Origin: Flavobacterium sp.
GTDB lineage: Bacteria > Bacteroidota > Bacteroidia > Flavobacteriales > Flavobacteriaceae
Direction of reading: 5' to 3'
Length of the DNA: 64,000 nt
Assembly (NCBI GenBank): GCA_027484725.1
Contig: JAIXSK010000014.1
Coordinates: 1-64,000, forward strand
The position numbers and the translations under genes are program-made. Of the stretch, positions 44,866 through 53,108 are shown one piece after another; within the stretch, counting starts at the first letter, position 1, and each line of letters starts with the position of its first letter. A model generated the notes under the pieces. The model ran no database searches. It worked only from the letters and a program-made list of their open reading frames with translations, and had not been told where the DNA came from.

Positions 44866-45705
44866 ATGAAAGCACTATTTGACACTGTTTCAAATCAATG
44901 TAGTAGGTCTGTAACTAAGGCTTACAGCACTTCTTTTTCAACAGCGGTGCAATTGTTGGCGCCCAGTATTCGTCAAGATGTTTACAACATATATGGGTTT
45001 GTTCGTCTGGCCGATGAAATTGTCGACAGTTTTCACGATTATGACAAGCCAGCTTTATTTGCCCAATTTGAAGCAGATTTAGAAAACGCCTTACAACAAA
45101 AAATCAGCTTGAATCCGGTACTCAATGCGTTTCAGAATACAGTGCACAAATACCATATCCCGCGGGAACTTATAGACGCATTTATGAAAAGTATGAAGGC
45201 TGATTTGACCAAAACGGTTTATCATTCACAAGCAGAATATGAAGATTACATTTATGGTTCAGCCGATGTGGTGGGCTTGATGTGCCTGAAGGTTTTTGTC
45301 AAAGGTAATGAACAAAAATATCAAGAATTGAAAGCTGCTGCTATGAAATTGGGTTCGGCTTTTCAGAAGGTAAATTTCTTGCGCGATCTCAAAGCAGATT
45401 TTGAACAGCTCAATCGCACTTATTTTCCGAATACCGATTTGAATCAGCTTAACGAAAGTGCCAAAAAACAAATCATTGAAGAAATTGAAGCTGATTTTAA
45501 AGCCGGTTATGAAGGCATTGTCCTTTTGCCAATAGAAGCCAAACTCGGTGTATACACGGCTTATGTGTATTACAAAAAATTACTTGCGAAACTCAAACAA
45601 ACACCCTCCACGCAAATCAGACAAACGCGCATCCGTGTCCCTGATTACGAAAAATACGGGCTGTTTGCCAAATGCTATTTAAGTTATAAATTGAAATTTA
45701 TTTAA
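44866..45705 (+). CDS. crtB: phytoene synthase
   Basis: 279 residues. Condenses two geranylgeranyl diphosphates to phytoene. Both Asp-rich substrate motifs are present: RLADEIVDSF (about 47-56) and NFLRDLKADFEQLNR (about 168-182). Start two bases after crtI. The missing steps of the pathway (geranylgeranyl diphosphate synthase and lycopene cyclase) are not in the window. Confidence 0.95.
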   Translation: MKALFDTVSNQCSRSVTKAYSTSFSTAVQLLAPSIRQDVYNIYGFVRLADEIVDSFHDYDKPALFAQFEADLENALQQKISLNPVLNAFQNTVHKYHIPRELIDAFMKSMKADLTKTVYHSQAEYEDYIYGSADVVGLMCLKVFVKGNEQKYQELKAAAMKLGSAFQKVNFLRDLKADFEQLNRTYFPNTDLNQLNESAKKQIIEEIEADFKAGYEGIVLLPIEAKLGVYTAYVYYKKLLAKLKQTPSTQIRQTRIRVPDYEKYGLFAKCYLSYKLKFI

Positions 45706-45713
45706 TCCTGATT

Positions 45714-46157
45714 ATGGCTTTACAAATTCTTGCTTTTATAATTACTTTTTGCCTGATGGAATTCATGGCGTGGTTCAGTCACAAATACATCATGCATGGT
45801 TTTTTGTGGTATTTGCATGCTGACCACCACAAAAAAGACCACGATTCTTGGTTTGAGCGCAACGATGCTTTTTTTATTTTTTATGCTGTGGTAAGTGTTG
45901 GTTTTTCTCTGCTGTGGCACTATGATATTTTACCGGTAGGACTCGCCATTGGTTTGGGCATTTTTGCTTATGGCTGTGCGTATTTTTTGGTACATGATAT
46001 TTTTATTCACCAACGCATTAAATGGTTTCGAAACGCAAACAATCGCTACGCGAAAGCTGTCAGGCGTGCCCACAAAATGCACCACAAACACATCGGCAAA
46101 GAAGACGGTGAGTGTTTTGGTATGCTCGTGGTACCGTTTAAATACTTCAAAAATTAA
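45714..46157 (+). CDS. crtZ: beta-carotene hydroxylase
   Basis: 147-residue membrane-bound di-iron hydroxylase that turns beta-carotene into zeaxanthin, the yellow pigment of many Flavobacteria. All four His clusters are present: HKYIMH, HADHHKKDHD, HDIFIH and HKMHHKH. Three or four membrane helices. Last gene of the operon, followed by a strong terminator. Confidence 0.95.
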   Translation: MALQILAFIITFCLMEFMAWFSHKYIMHGFLWYLHADHHKKDHDSWFERNDAFFIFYAVVSVGFSLLWHYDILPVGLAIGLGIFAYGCAYFLVHDIFIHQRIKWFRNANNRYAKAVRRAHKMHHKHIGKEDGECFGMLVVPFKYFKN

Positions 46158-46190
46158 AAAAAGCCTTCCGAAACTGGAAGGCTTTTTTTA
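46156..46190. terminator. terminator after crtZ
   Basis: AAGCCTTCC and GGAAGGCTT around a 6-base loop, A-run before and T-run after: bidirectional, shared with the convergent DUF4252 gene. Confidence 0.88.
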
Positions 46191-46203
46191 TCTGTTGTAA
46201 TTG

Positions 46204-46743
46204 TTACGGTGTCATCATAGACTGAAGCGGTTTGAGCTGCTCTAAGTCAATATGGGCATTTTTTAAAACCGAAACCATCTCAAGAATTGAATTCGGATTC
46301 ATGTCTTTGCCCAAAACGCGCACGATGGCGAAACCATTTTCAGAGCGATTGGCATAAACTACAAATTCTTCAATATGTTCGTCGGGCCCCACATAAGCTA
46401 CCGAAGCGCCGTCTTTGCCTGAGCCAACTTTGATGAGCTCTTGGTACTTCGGATCTTTTAAAATAGTTTTCACCTTGGCGCGCTCAGTCTCAAACTGTTT
46501 TAGATTTTGATCATTGCGCTTAAAAGCCAAAACATTGATTTTTTCAAATGAAGCCAGAGCAGATTTCTGAGCATCGGTCAATTTAGTCTTGTCGAGATTT
46601 AAAATACTCGGCGAAACATCGAGCGAAATAAAATCTTTATTTTCTGCATTTTCAACAAAATATTTTTGCAAACTTGGATTTTGGTCACAACCTACAAAAA
46701 ATAAAGTCAAACAAACCAGTGCATATGCTAAAAACTTTTTCAT
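46204..46743 (-). CDS. DUF4252 lipoprotein
   Basis: 179 residues from the ATG at 46743 (MKKFLAYALVCLTLFFVGC), a lipoprotein signal. The remainder matches the DUF4252 fold by pattern: LKQFETERAKVKTILKDPKY and a GPDEHIEEFVVYAN strand region. It starts 1 base after the stop of its paralogue. Last gene of the sigma-factor operon. Function unknown. Confidence 0.75.
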   Translation of the reverse strand: MKKFLAYALVCLTLFFVGCDQNPSLQKYFVENAENKDFISLDVSPSILNLDKTKLTDAQKSALASFEKINVLAFKRNDQNLKQFETERAKVKTILKDPKYQELIKVGSGKDGASVAYVGPDEHIEEFVVYANRSENGFAIVRVLGKDMNPNSILEMVSVLKNAHIDLEQLKPLQSMMTP

Positions 46744-46744
46744 C

Positions 46745-47284
46745 TTATTTTGAACCTTTAGAGCCTTTGGTAGCCTTTTTGAGTTCATTTCCGCCCGGGA
46801 ATCTCATTTTATCTGTCAGAAGTGAGATTTCGTCTAAATCAAAATTACCGGTAAGCGACATCAGAACCGTGTCGTCGTTTTTACCACCGCCTTCAATAAA
46901 CATCAAAAGTTCTCGAATTTGGGTATCCTTGGCTCCTGATTTTACTAGAATTTTAATGTTTCTTCCGGCATCGTTTACACGCATCAACTCTTCTAAATTA
47001 GATGATTTGATATACTGATTAGCTGCTGCACGCATTTCATTTTCAACACGGGTACTTTTGGTGGTAAACACTTTTAAATTGTCGAGTTTTTTAATGAGAT
47101 TCAGATATTGCTGCGCTTCTTTATCGCTGGCATCCATTTTTACTTTCCCCATCAAGTCAAACATTTTTTTGTTGACAATGATAGAAGTTACATCGTCTTG
47201 TCCGTCAAATTTGTCAAAGGCATTTTGAGCGAACATCGGGGCCGAAAATACAACGGCCAACAAAATGATTAGGATTTTTTTCAT
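46745..47284 (-). CDS. DUF4252 protein, secreted paralogue
   Basis: 179 residues with a Sec signal (MKKILIILLAVVFSAPMFAQ) rather than a lipobox. Shares the MxxLxxLKVFTTKS pattern and the LLMFIEGGGK strand with DUF4252 members. It is followed directly by a lipoprotein paralogue, so the pair arose by duplication and split by anchoring. Ends with a short basic Gly-Ser-Lys tail. Confidence 0.75.
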   Translation of the reverse strand: MKKILIILLAVVFSAPMFAQNAFDKFDGQDDVTSIIVNKKMFDLMGKVKMDASDKEAQQYLNLIKKLDNLKVFTTKSTRVENEMRAAANQYIKSSNLEELMRVNDAGRNIKILVKSGAKDTQIRELLMFIEGGGKNDDTVLMSLTGNFDLDEISLLTDKMRFPGGNELKKATKGSKGSK

Positions 47285-47325
47285 GATTTTAAAATTTGAT
47301 TGATTCATAATTAATTGATGATTGA

Positions 47326-47781
47326 TTACTCGGTGATGAAAATTTTGTCTTTGGTTTCTTCATAGGTCTCTATGTATTGCATGCTGTTAACTCCTACATT
47401 CACATGACCAGAAAGCAATTCAAGTGCTTTTCGGGTAGCTTTAAAAGCTGCTTCCGGATCGTCATAAGTTCCATAAGCCGTTTGGGCTGTTGTTGGACGT
47501 GAAAATTGTTGAACGGCAAAATAACCCACACCCAATAAAACCACGACTGATGCTGCTGCCAGATATACTTTCCGGGTTTTTCTTTTAGGTGAAAACGTTT
47601 GATTTAAAGCAACCTTCTGTTCTTGCTCATGGCAGAAATAAGCAAACATGGGTTGATGCACTTTGAGGTGTTCTGCCACCAAATCTGACGAAAAATAAAC
47701 ACGCAATTGTTGTTCTTGAGCCAGTGTTGTTTCGCCTTCAAAGTATTTTTCTAATAGTTGTTCAATTACTGCTGATTCCAT
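47326..47781 (-). CDS. probable anti-sigma factor / membrane regulator
   Basis: 151 residues: a cytoplasmic helical N-terminus (MESAVIEQLLEKYFEGETTL), one transmembrane helix (about 84-104, VYLAAASVVVLLGVGYFAV) and a short periplasmic tail. It overlaps the sigma factor gene by 20 bases. This position and topology fit an anti-sigma factor. The N-terminal pattern (KYFEGETTLAQEQQL) is common in Bacteroidota proteins of this place. Confidence 0.65.
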   Translation of the reverse strand: MESAVIEQLLEKYFEGETTLAQEQQLRVYFSSDLVAEHLKVHQPMFAYFCHEQEQKVALNQTFSPKRKTRKVYLAAASVVVLLGVGYFAVQQFSRPTTAQTAYGTYDDPEAAFKATRKALELLSGHVNVGVNSMQYIETYEETKDKIFITE

Positions 47782-48277
47782 ACTGATGGGTTTTGGTCAT
47801 ATATTCTCGAATGGCTTTACGCCCGCGGGAGAGCGCCACGCGAATGGCTGTTTCATTCATATCGAGAATTTGGGCAATTTCTGAAAATTCGTATTGTTCT
47901 ACTTCGCGCAACTGAATGATGAGCTTTTGTTGCTCAGGTAAGACATTCAATCCGCGCTCAATCCATTGTAAATCATCATTTGCTTCAATGTGTCTGAGCA
48001 CACCTGCTTGTTTATCTGCATACTGATGGTGTTCTATGGTAAGTTGTGATGCGCGCTTTGATTTGAGTTGATCCAAACAATAATTTTTGGTGATGGTCAT
48101 GGCCAAAGCTTCGACACTTTTGTATTGTTCCAGGCTTTCATTTTTTTTCCAAAGACGCATCATAACTTCTTGGGTAGCATCTTCGGCTTCTTCAGCACTG
48201 ACCAGCAATCGCTTGGCGAGCCTAAAAACCTTATCCTTAAACGGATTGATTAGATGTACAAATTCTTGTGCGTTCAT
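47762..48277 (-). CDS. ECF-family RNA polymerase sigma-70 factor
   Basis: 171 residues with region 2 (VFRLAKRLLVSAEEAEDATQ and EVMMRLWK) and region 4 (LPEQQKLIIQLREVEQYEFS, then ALSRGRKAI). Directs polymerase to a small regulon, probably this operon. The ATG at 48277 is the natural start. No sensor receptor (FecR/TonB type) is nearby. Confidence 0.92.
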   Translation of the reverse strand: MNAQEFVHLINPFKDKVFRLAKRLLVSAEEAEDATQEVMMRLWKKNESLEQYKSVEALAMTITKNYCLDQLKSKRASQLTIEHHQYADKQAGVLRHIEANDDLQWIERGLNVLPEQQKLIIQLREVEQYEFSEIAQILDMNETAIRVALSRGRKAIREYMTKTHQYGISSN

Positions 48278-48389
48278 TTAGGTTGTTTTCATCAACTTGA
48301 GGCAAGACGAACCACCTGTAGTTTTGTTACAAGACCTCAAAAAATTAGATGAATTTAGGTAAATTTACACGGTTGACATTCTACAGATC

Positions 48390-49844
48390 ATGAAAAAAAA
48401 CCAGTATTTTTTTGTCCTAATTACATTTACATTTTTCATATTCAGCTGCGAAGTACAAGAGGATAATAAGGTTCCTGAATCTATACAGGTGCAAAATTTT
48501 GTTTGGAAAGGGCTCAACCTGTATTATTTGTGGCAAACCGATGTACCTGACTTGGCTGACCATCGATTTGCTGATCAATCAGATTTGAATTCATATTTAT
48601 CAGCTTATTCTGACCCGAAAGTTTTGTTTCAAAATTTGCTCAACAAACCCATAAGTCAATACCCTACAGCCGGCGAAGCCATCGATCGTTTCAGTGTAAT
48701 TTTTTCAGATTACACCCAACTTGAAGGCATCCTCTCAGGAACCACAAGCAACAACGGTTTAGAAATCGGAATCTACTACAAAAACAATTCTCTAACTGAG
48801 GTTTTTGGTGTGGTTAAATATGTTTTGCCGGGTTCAGACGCTGCGGCTAAAAATATTCGTCGCGGAGCTATATTTTACGCCATTGACGGAACTTCGCTCA
48901 ACATCAATAACTACCGCACTTTGTTAGCGCCCACAAGTTACACCATTAACTTAGCTGATTATGACGGTGGTAACATCACGCCCAACGGGCAAAGTGTTTT
49001 ACTGACCAAATCTGTACTTTCAGAAAATCCGGTGTTGGTGACCAATGTAATTGAATCTGGTGCGCATCGCATTGGTTATTTGATGTACAACGGGTTTTAT
49101 CCCAATTATGAATCAACACTCAACCAAGCTTTTGCCCAACTCAAATCAGCCGGAATTACCGAATTGGTTTTAGATTTACGTTACAATTCAGGCGGTTCTA
49201 TTGCTACGGCAACACGTTTAGCCAGTATGATTACCGGGCAATTTTCAGGGCAACTTTTTGCCAAAGAACAATGGAATGCCAAAGTGGAATCATACTACAA
49301 TGCGCGCGGATGGAGCCAACAATTTTACGATTTATATACAACCACCCTCGGCAACGGTGAAGTCATTCAGAGTTTACGCCTGAATAAAATTTGGATTCTG
49401 ACTTCAAAAGCAACAGCTTCAGCCAGCGAGCTCGTTATCAACGGACTCAAACCCTACATGCAAGTAATTCAAGTTGGCGATGCAACTGTTGGAAAAAATG
49501 TGGGTTCAATTACCTTGTATGATTCGCCTAATTTTAGCAAATCGGGTGCAAGCACAAAACACCGCTATGCCATGCAACCCTTGGTGCTGAAAATTGTCAA
49601 CAAAGATGGTTTTGGCGATTACATCAACGGTTTAGAACCTGACATTGAGTACAAAGAAAACCTTGGTCAAATGGGGATTTTGGGCCAGGCCGACGAACCT
49701 TTACTGCAAAAAGCCATTCAAAACATCACGGGTGCCGGACGATTGGGTTCAATTCCTTTTCATGTTCCCAAAGCCATAAAAGATGAAAGAATAGAAGTTC
49801 TAATGCAATCAGAAATGTACAAAGACAACTTCAAACTTCCATAA
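48390..49844 (+). CDS. S41-family peptidase, lipoprotein
   Basis: 484 residues. Lipobox IFSC (Cys20), a PDZ-like domain (about 110-200: GLEIGIYYKNNSLTEVFG, YVLPGSDAAAKN) and the C-terminal-processing-protease core with LDLRYNSGGSI and the catalytic Ser in KATASASELV (near 345), followed by the GKNVGS segment. Acts in the envelope, probably degrading proteins. Divergent from the ECF operon across 112 bases. Confidence 0.9.
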   Translation: MKKNQYFFVLITFTFFIFSCEVQEDNKVPESIQVQNFVWKGLNLYYLWQTDVPDLADHRFADQSDLNSYLSAYSDPKVLFQNLLNKPISQYPTAGEAIDRFSVIFSDYTQLEGILSGTTSNNGLEIGIYYKNNSLTEVFGVVKYVLPGSDAAAKNIRRGAIFYAIDGTSLNINNYRTLLAPTSYTINLADYDGGNITPNGQSVLLTKSVLSENPVLVTNVIESGAHRIGYLMYNGFYPNYESTLNQAFAQLKSAGITELVLDLRYNSGGSIATATRLASMITGQFSGQLFAKEQWNAKVESYYNARGWSQQFYDLYTTTLGNGEVIQSLRLNKIWILTSKATASASELVINGLKPYMQVIQVGDATVGKNVGSITLYDSPNFSKSGASTKHRYAMQPLVLKIVNKDGFGDYINGLEPDIEYKENLGQMGILGQADEPLLQKAIQNITGAGRLGSIPFHVPKAIKDERIEVLMQSEMYKDNFKLP

Positions 49845-49872
49845 AAAAGGCCCCGTATCCAGAGCCTTGTTG

Positions 49873-50970
49873 TTATAAGTTAAAGTAAAATCCATTGGGA
49901 CCAATGCGGGTTTCAAGGGTTTTGAGCAGTGTTCCAACGGCAACACCTCCTCCGTCGCCAGAGGCATAAATCAAAGCTTGACCATTTTCATTAAAACCTT
50001 TGGCATCAGCAATATAAATTCGATTGTTTTTTACGGCGAATCCATAAATATATTGTGCCGAAGATGAAAATGCTTTGGTTGTGGGCAAATTGGTTTCAGA
50101 CAAAGACATTTTAAAAACATCATTCCCCACTACGTAAAAAATATGATTGCCGTAAACTGAAAAATAATTAACGTGTGCTGTATTTTCAGTCAGTGCAAAA
50201 GTTTTGACAACAGTTTGACTTGAAAGATCAATCTTCATAATCTTCCCGGCACTTTCATCTGCTGCCACCGGATAACTTGATTTTCCGTTGCATGAAACCC
50301 ATAAAAAACCACTGTCATCGAGCATCATCGTATCAGGTCTATCCCCTACAGCTATTGAACCTGTCACAGATTGACTCACTGCATCAATAACAGTAAGACT
50401 GTTTCCTTGCGCGGCTAAATCGTTGTGCGCTACATAAACTTTACCGTTTTGCGCAATAATTTTATTCGGATTATCTGCAACTGTTATGGTACTTTCTACT
50501 CTATTACTGCCCAAATTGATGACCGATACAAAACCTGAACCTCCAAATTGTGAGTTCCAATTGGTCGCATAAGCTTTCCCATTGGCAAAGGCAATGTAGC
50601 GCGGAAAACTAAGTCCGGTAGTGATAGAACCTACTTTTTTAAATGTATATCGGTTCACTACTTCAATTTTGTTCGAAGCATTGACAACGATGTAGGCTAA
50701 ATCTCCGTTAAAACCAATACTTTGAGCGGTATCTCCGAGTGTTTCACTTGCATTTTCTGTGTGAAAAATTTCGCTGTAAACTGATCCGAGGTCAAAAGAT
50801 AAATAACTCACCTCGGCATTATTTACGCCAAAATTTCCTTCGTTGAGCACCAAAATACCGCTGTCATAATCACCTTTTGGCGTGTAGCTGATAGATTCTG
50901 TGTCATTAGAACAAGAAGCAAGTGATAAAATGGCGGCAATGGCCAAAACAAATAGCTGGTTGATTTTCAT
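49873..50970 (-). CDS. DUF5074-type beta-propeller lipoprotein, BtuG-like
   Basis: 365 residues. Lipoprotein signal (LAIAAILSLASC). Repeated blades of the form KVYVAHNDL, VTGSIAVGDRPD and GFLWVSCNG point to a seven-bladed YncE-like propeller. It lies 3 bases after a TonB receptor gene that is preceded by a cobalamin riboswitch. In Bacteroides a surface propeller lipoprotein, BtuG, captures B12 for BtuB. The same operon position and fold suggest the same role here. Confidence 0.75.
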   Translation of the reverse strand: MKINQLFVLAIAAILSLASCSNDTESISYTPKGDYDSGILVLNEGNFGVNNAEVSYLSFDLGSVYSEIFHTENASETLGDTAQSIGFNGDLAYIVVNASNKIEVVNRYTFKKVGSITTGLSFPRYIAFANGKAYATNWNSQFGGSGFVSVINLGSNRVESTITVADNPNKIIAQNGKVYVAHNDLAAQGNSLTVIDAVSQSVTGSIAVGDRPDTMMLDDSGFLWVSCNGKSSYPVAADESAGKIMKIDLSSQTVVKTFALTENTAHVNYFSVYGNHIFYVVGNDVFKMSLSETNLPTTKAFSSSAQYIYGFAVKNNRIYIADAKGFNENGQALIYASGDGGGVAVGTLLKTLETRIGPNGFYFNL

Positions 50971-50973
50971 AAT

Positions 50974-52806
50974 TTATAATTTAAGTGTTAGTTGAATTTG
51001 ATAATTTCTGCCCGGCATCGGATGATCCGGAGTACTTTGATATAATTCGTTAGAAATGTTTTGGCATTGAACACCAAAAGTCCAATCAATACTTGATTTA
51101 ATGCGATACAAAACACCCGCATTGGCCAGAGCAAAATCGGTCAAAGCAGCATTGTGATCAGCTTGTGTATAAATCTTTCCGGTGTAAATGAGTTGTGTGT
51201 ACAACCGAAAACCCTTAAAGGCATAGGCTAAATTTCCGGTAAACTTGTGTTTCGGAACATAAGTGAGTTGTAATTTTCGCTCTTGATCTTCTGAAATAGT
51301 ATAGCCATAAGCAGCTTGCAACTCTATTTGATGTGCTGCCATTTTAAATAAATGATGCACAGAAGATTCAATGCCATAAGCCTGAACCGACGCCACATTG
51401 TGCGGACTCCAAATACTGCCGCTTCCGGGTGTCCATTGAATCAAATCTTTTAAATCATTGTGGTAAACCGTACATGAAATTGTGGTGTTTTTCCAGACAA
51501 AATCCTGACCGATTTCAACTTGCAGAGCATTTTCAGCTTTTAAATCTGAGTTTCCTCCGGGGTTCCAAAACAAGTCATTGAAGGTAGGCATCCTAAAATT
51601 GCGCGAAACATGGGCCCGCAGTGAGTAACCTTGAAATGCGTTCCAAAGAGTCCCAACCGAAAACAAAAATGGGCTCTGATAACTAGAAGAATTTTCTTGT
51701 CGAATACTGGCCTCGGTAATCAAATTTTGCAACCAATTAATTTTGGTGAGCAGGGCACCGGCCAAAATTTCTCGTTGAGCACTTCCAATACTTGACCCTT
51801 TGCCTTTGGTTTGCGTAAAAGAAACTACTGACTGCAACTCTATTTTGGGCGATAATTGATACGTTAAATCAGATTGACCGATAAAAGTTTCTGCTTTTGA
51901 AGATTGAAAATCAACAACCGAAAAATCAGGATAATAATGATATTGTTCCGACAGAAAAACGCTTTTGAGCTGACTTTTAAACCGATTCTTTTCATAGCTC
52001 CATTGCAACAAATTTCTTTGATTGATGTCGCGATAAACACTATGGGGCGATGCACCCACTGGGCCTGAAAAATGTCTCTGCGCCTCATAAGTTTGTGCAT
52101 AAAATTGAAGTAAATGATATGGATTCATTTTGTATCCGGCTTGAACATGCAAACTCACATTCTGAAATTGGCCGTTTTGATTTCTGAGCCCGGATGTTCC
52201 CAAAAGCGGATAGTCATTCTCCGAACGATTCATGGAAATCGAACTGCCCACCGACCATTTTTTCTGACCCGTTGAGAATTTATAATTGAGCCCGGATGTT
52301 TCAAAACTACCATAATTGAGTTGGATTTTTTGCTGCCTATGCGGCTTAAAAATCATTTCGTTGTTCAAATGCACACTGCCGCCAATGGCACTACTTCCGT
52401 AGGCTACACTACCACCACCGGCACGCAAAACGACTTGGTCAAAATTCCATGCATTGAGCGTATTGAAATCCGTTTGTCCGTTGAATTGAGAATTGATGTT
52501 GATACCGTTCCAAATCACAGCGGTTTGTTGGGCTGTTGTACCTCTAAACGTAGGCGATGAAACCATTCCAAAACCATGCTGCTTAAACGAAATCAACGTA
52601 TTGTATTGCAACAATTGCGTGAGCGAGGCCGGTTGTAATGCAATTACTGAATCATTGAGTTTTTGTTTGCTCAAGATGTTTGACTCTGACCACAAACGCG
52701 TATCTGAAACCACTACTTCGCGCAATTTTACAATGCTGTCATTCTGCGCCCAACCCAATGAACACAAAAGCAAGAATGCTGCTGATATAATTTTCTTTAT
52801 CCTCAT
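50974..52806 (-). CDS. btuB: TonB-dependent cobalamin receptor
   Basis: 610 residues. Signal peptide (MRIKKIISAAFLLLCSLGWAQ), TonB-box region (IVKLREVVVSDTR), plug domain (about 40-150; VLRAGGGSVAYGSSAIGGSV) and a 22-strand barrel ending in LTLKL with a C-terminal hydrophobic residue. The substrate is inferred from the cobalamin riboswitch upstream and from the divergent B12 ABC transporter. Length matches BtuB. Confidence 0.88.
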   Translation of the reverse strand: MRIKKIISAAFLLLCSLGWAQNDSIVKLREVVVSDTRLWSESNILSKQKLNDSVIALQPASLTQLLQYNTLISFKQHGFGMVSSPTFRGTTAQQTAVIWNGININSQFNGQTDFNTLNAWNFDQVVLRAGGGSVAYGSSAIGGSVHLNNEMIFKPHRQQKIQLNYGSFETSGLNYKFSTGQKKWSVGSSISMNRSENDYPLLGTSGLRNQNGQFQNVSLHVQAGYKMNPYHLLQFYAQTYEAQRHFSGPVGASPHSVYRDINQRNLLQWSYEKNRFKSQLKSVFLSEQYHYYPDFSVVDFQSSKAETFIGQSDLTYQLSPKIELQSVVSFTQTKGKGSSIGSAQREILAGALLTKINWLQNLITEASIRQENSSSYQSPFLFSVGTLWNAFQGYSLRAHVSRNFRMPTFNDLFWNPGGNSDLKAENALQVEIGQDFVWKNTTISCTVYHNDLKDLIQWTPGSGSIWSPHNVASVQAYGIESSVHHLFKMAAHQIELQAAYGYTISEDQERKLQLTYVPKHKFTGNLAYAFKGFRLYTQLIYTGKIYTQADHNAALTDFALANAGVLYRIKSSIDWTFGVQCQNISNELYQSTPDHPMPGRNYQIQLTLKL

Positions 52807-52814
52807 AATTTTCT

Positions 52815-52836
52815 GAATCTTTTTTCCCGAAGATTC
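52815..52836 (-). promoter_or_regulatory. expression-platform hairpin before btuB
   Basis: GAATCTT and AAGATTC arms just downstream of the riboswitch, ending about 9 bases before the btuB ATG; probably part of the translational switch. No T-run. Confidence 0.5.
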
Positions 52837-52851
52837 GAAACTTTTAAGAAC

Positions 52852-53012
52852 AAAGGCAGGTCTCCTGGCTTGCGTCTTGTTGTTTACCTTCCCATCACTT
52901 GTGACAGTGGCTTTGTAGATTACAACAAGCTTAATAGCTTACAGTTGCGGGTACAGCTCAGGTTTTGAACCTGATTCCCTTTTCATGCGTTGGAACTTTC
53001 AACGCAACCTTC
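52852..53012 (-). ncRNA. cobalamin riboswitch
   Basis: Read on the - strand it contains, in order, GGGAATCAGG, the CCTGAGCTGTACCCGCAACT box, GCCACTG, GGGAAGG and AGCCAGGAGACCTGCC, the conserved blocks of the B12 riboswitch. A hairpin (GTTGCG/CGCAAC-like arms near 52990-53010) precedes it. It lies in the 5' leader of btuB and should repress the btuB-propeller operon when adenosyl- or methylcobalamin is plentiful. Confidence 0.95.
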
Positions 53013-53021
53013 ATTCAAGGG

Positions 53022-53029
53022 CAAAGATA
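53022..53029 (-). promoter_or_regulatory. -7 box of the btuB promoter
   Basis: TATCTTTG on the - strand, placing transcription start at about 53015, right at the riboswitch 5' end. Confidence 0.6.
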
Positions 53030-53057
53030 GTCGCATTGGTTGGATAAAAAAATAAAT

Positions 53058-53090
53058 TTTGATTTTTAAAATGCAATCCGCATACCTTTG
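53058..53090 (+). promoter_or_regulatory. promoter of the B12 ABC transporter operon
   Basis: TTTG (53058-53061), 21-bp spacer, TACCTTTG (53083-53090); start near 53096, only about 13 bases before the ATG. The leader is too short for its own riboswitch. Confidence 0.75.
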
Positions 53091-53108
53091 CAAAGCTTAA
53101 TCTGAGGT

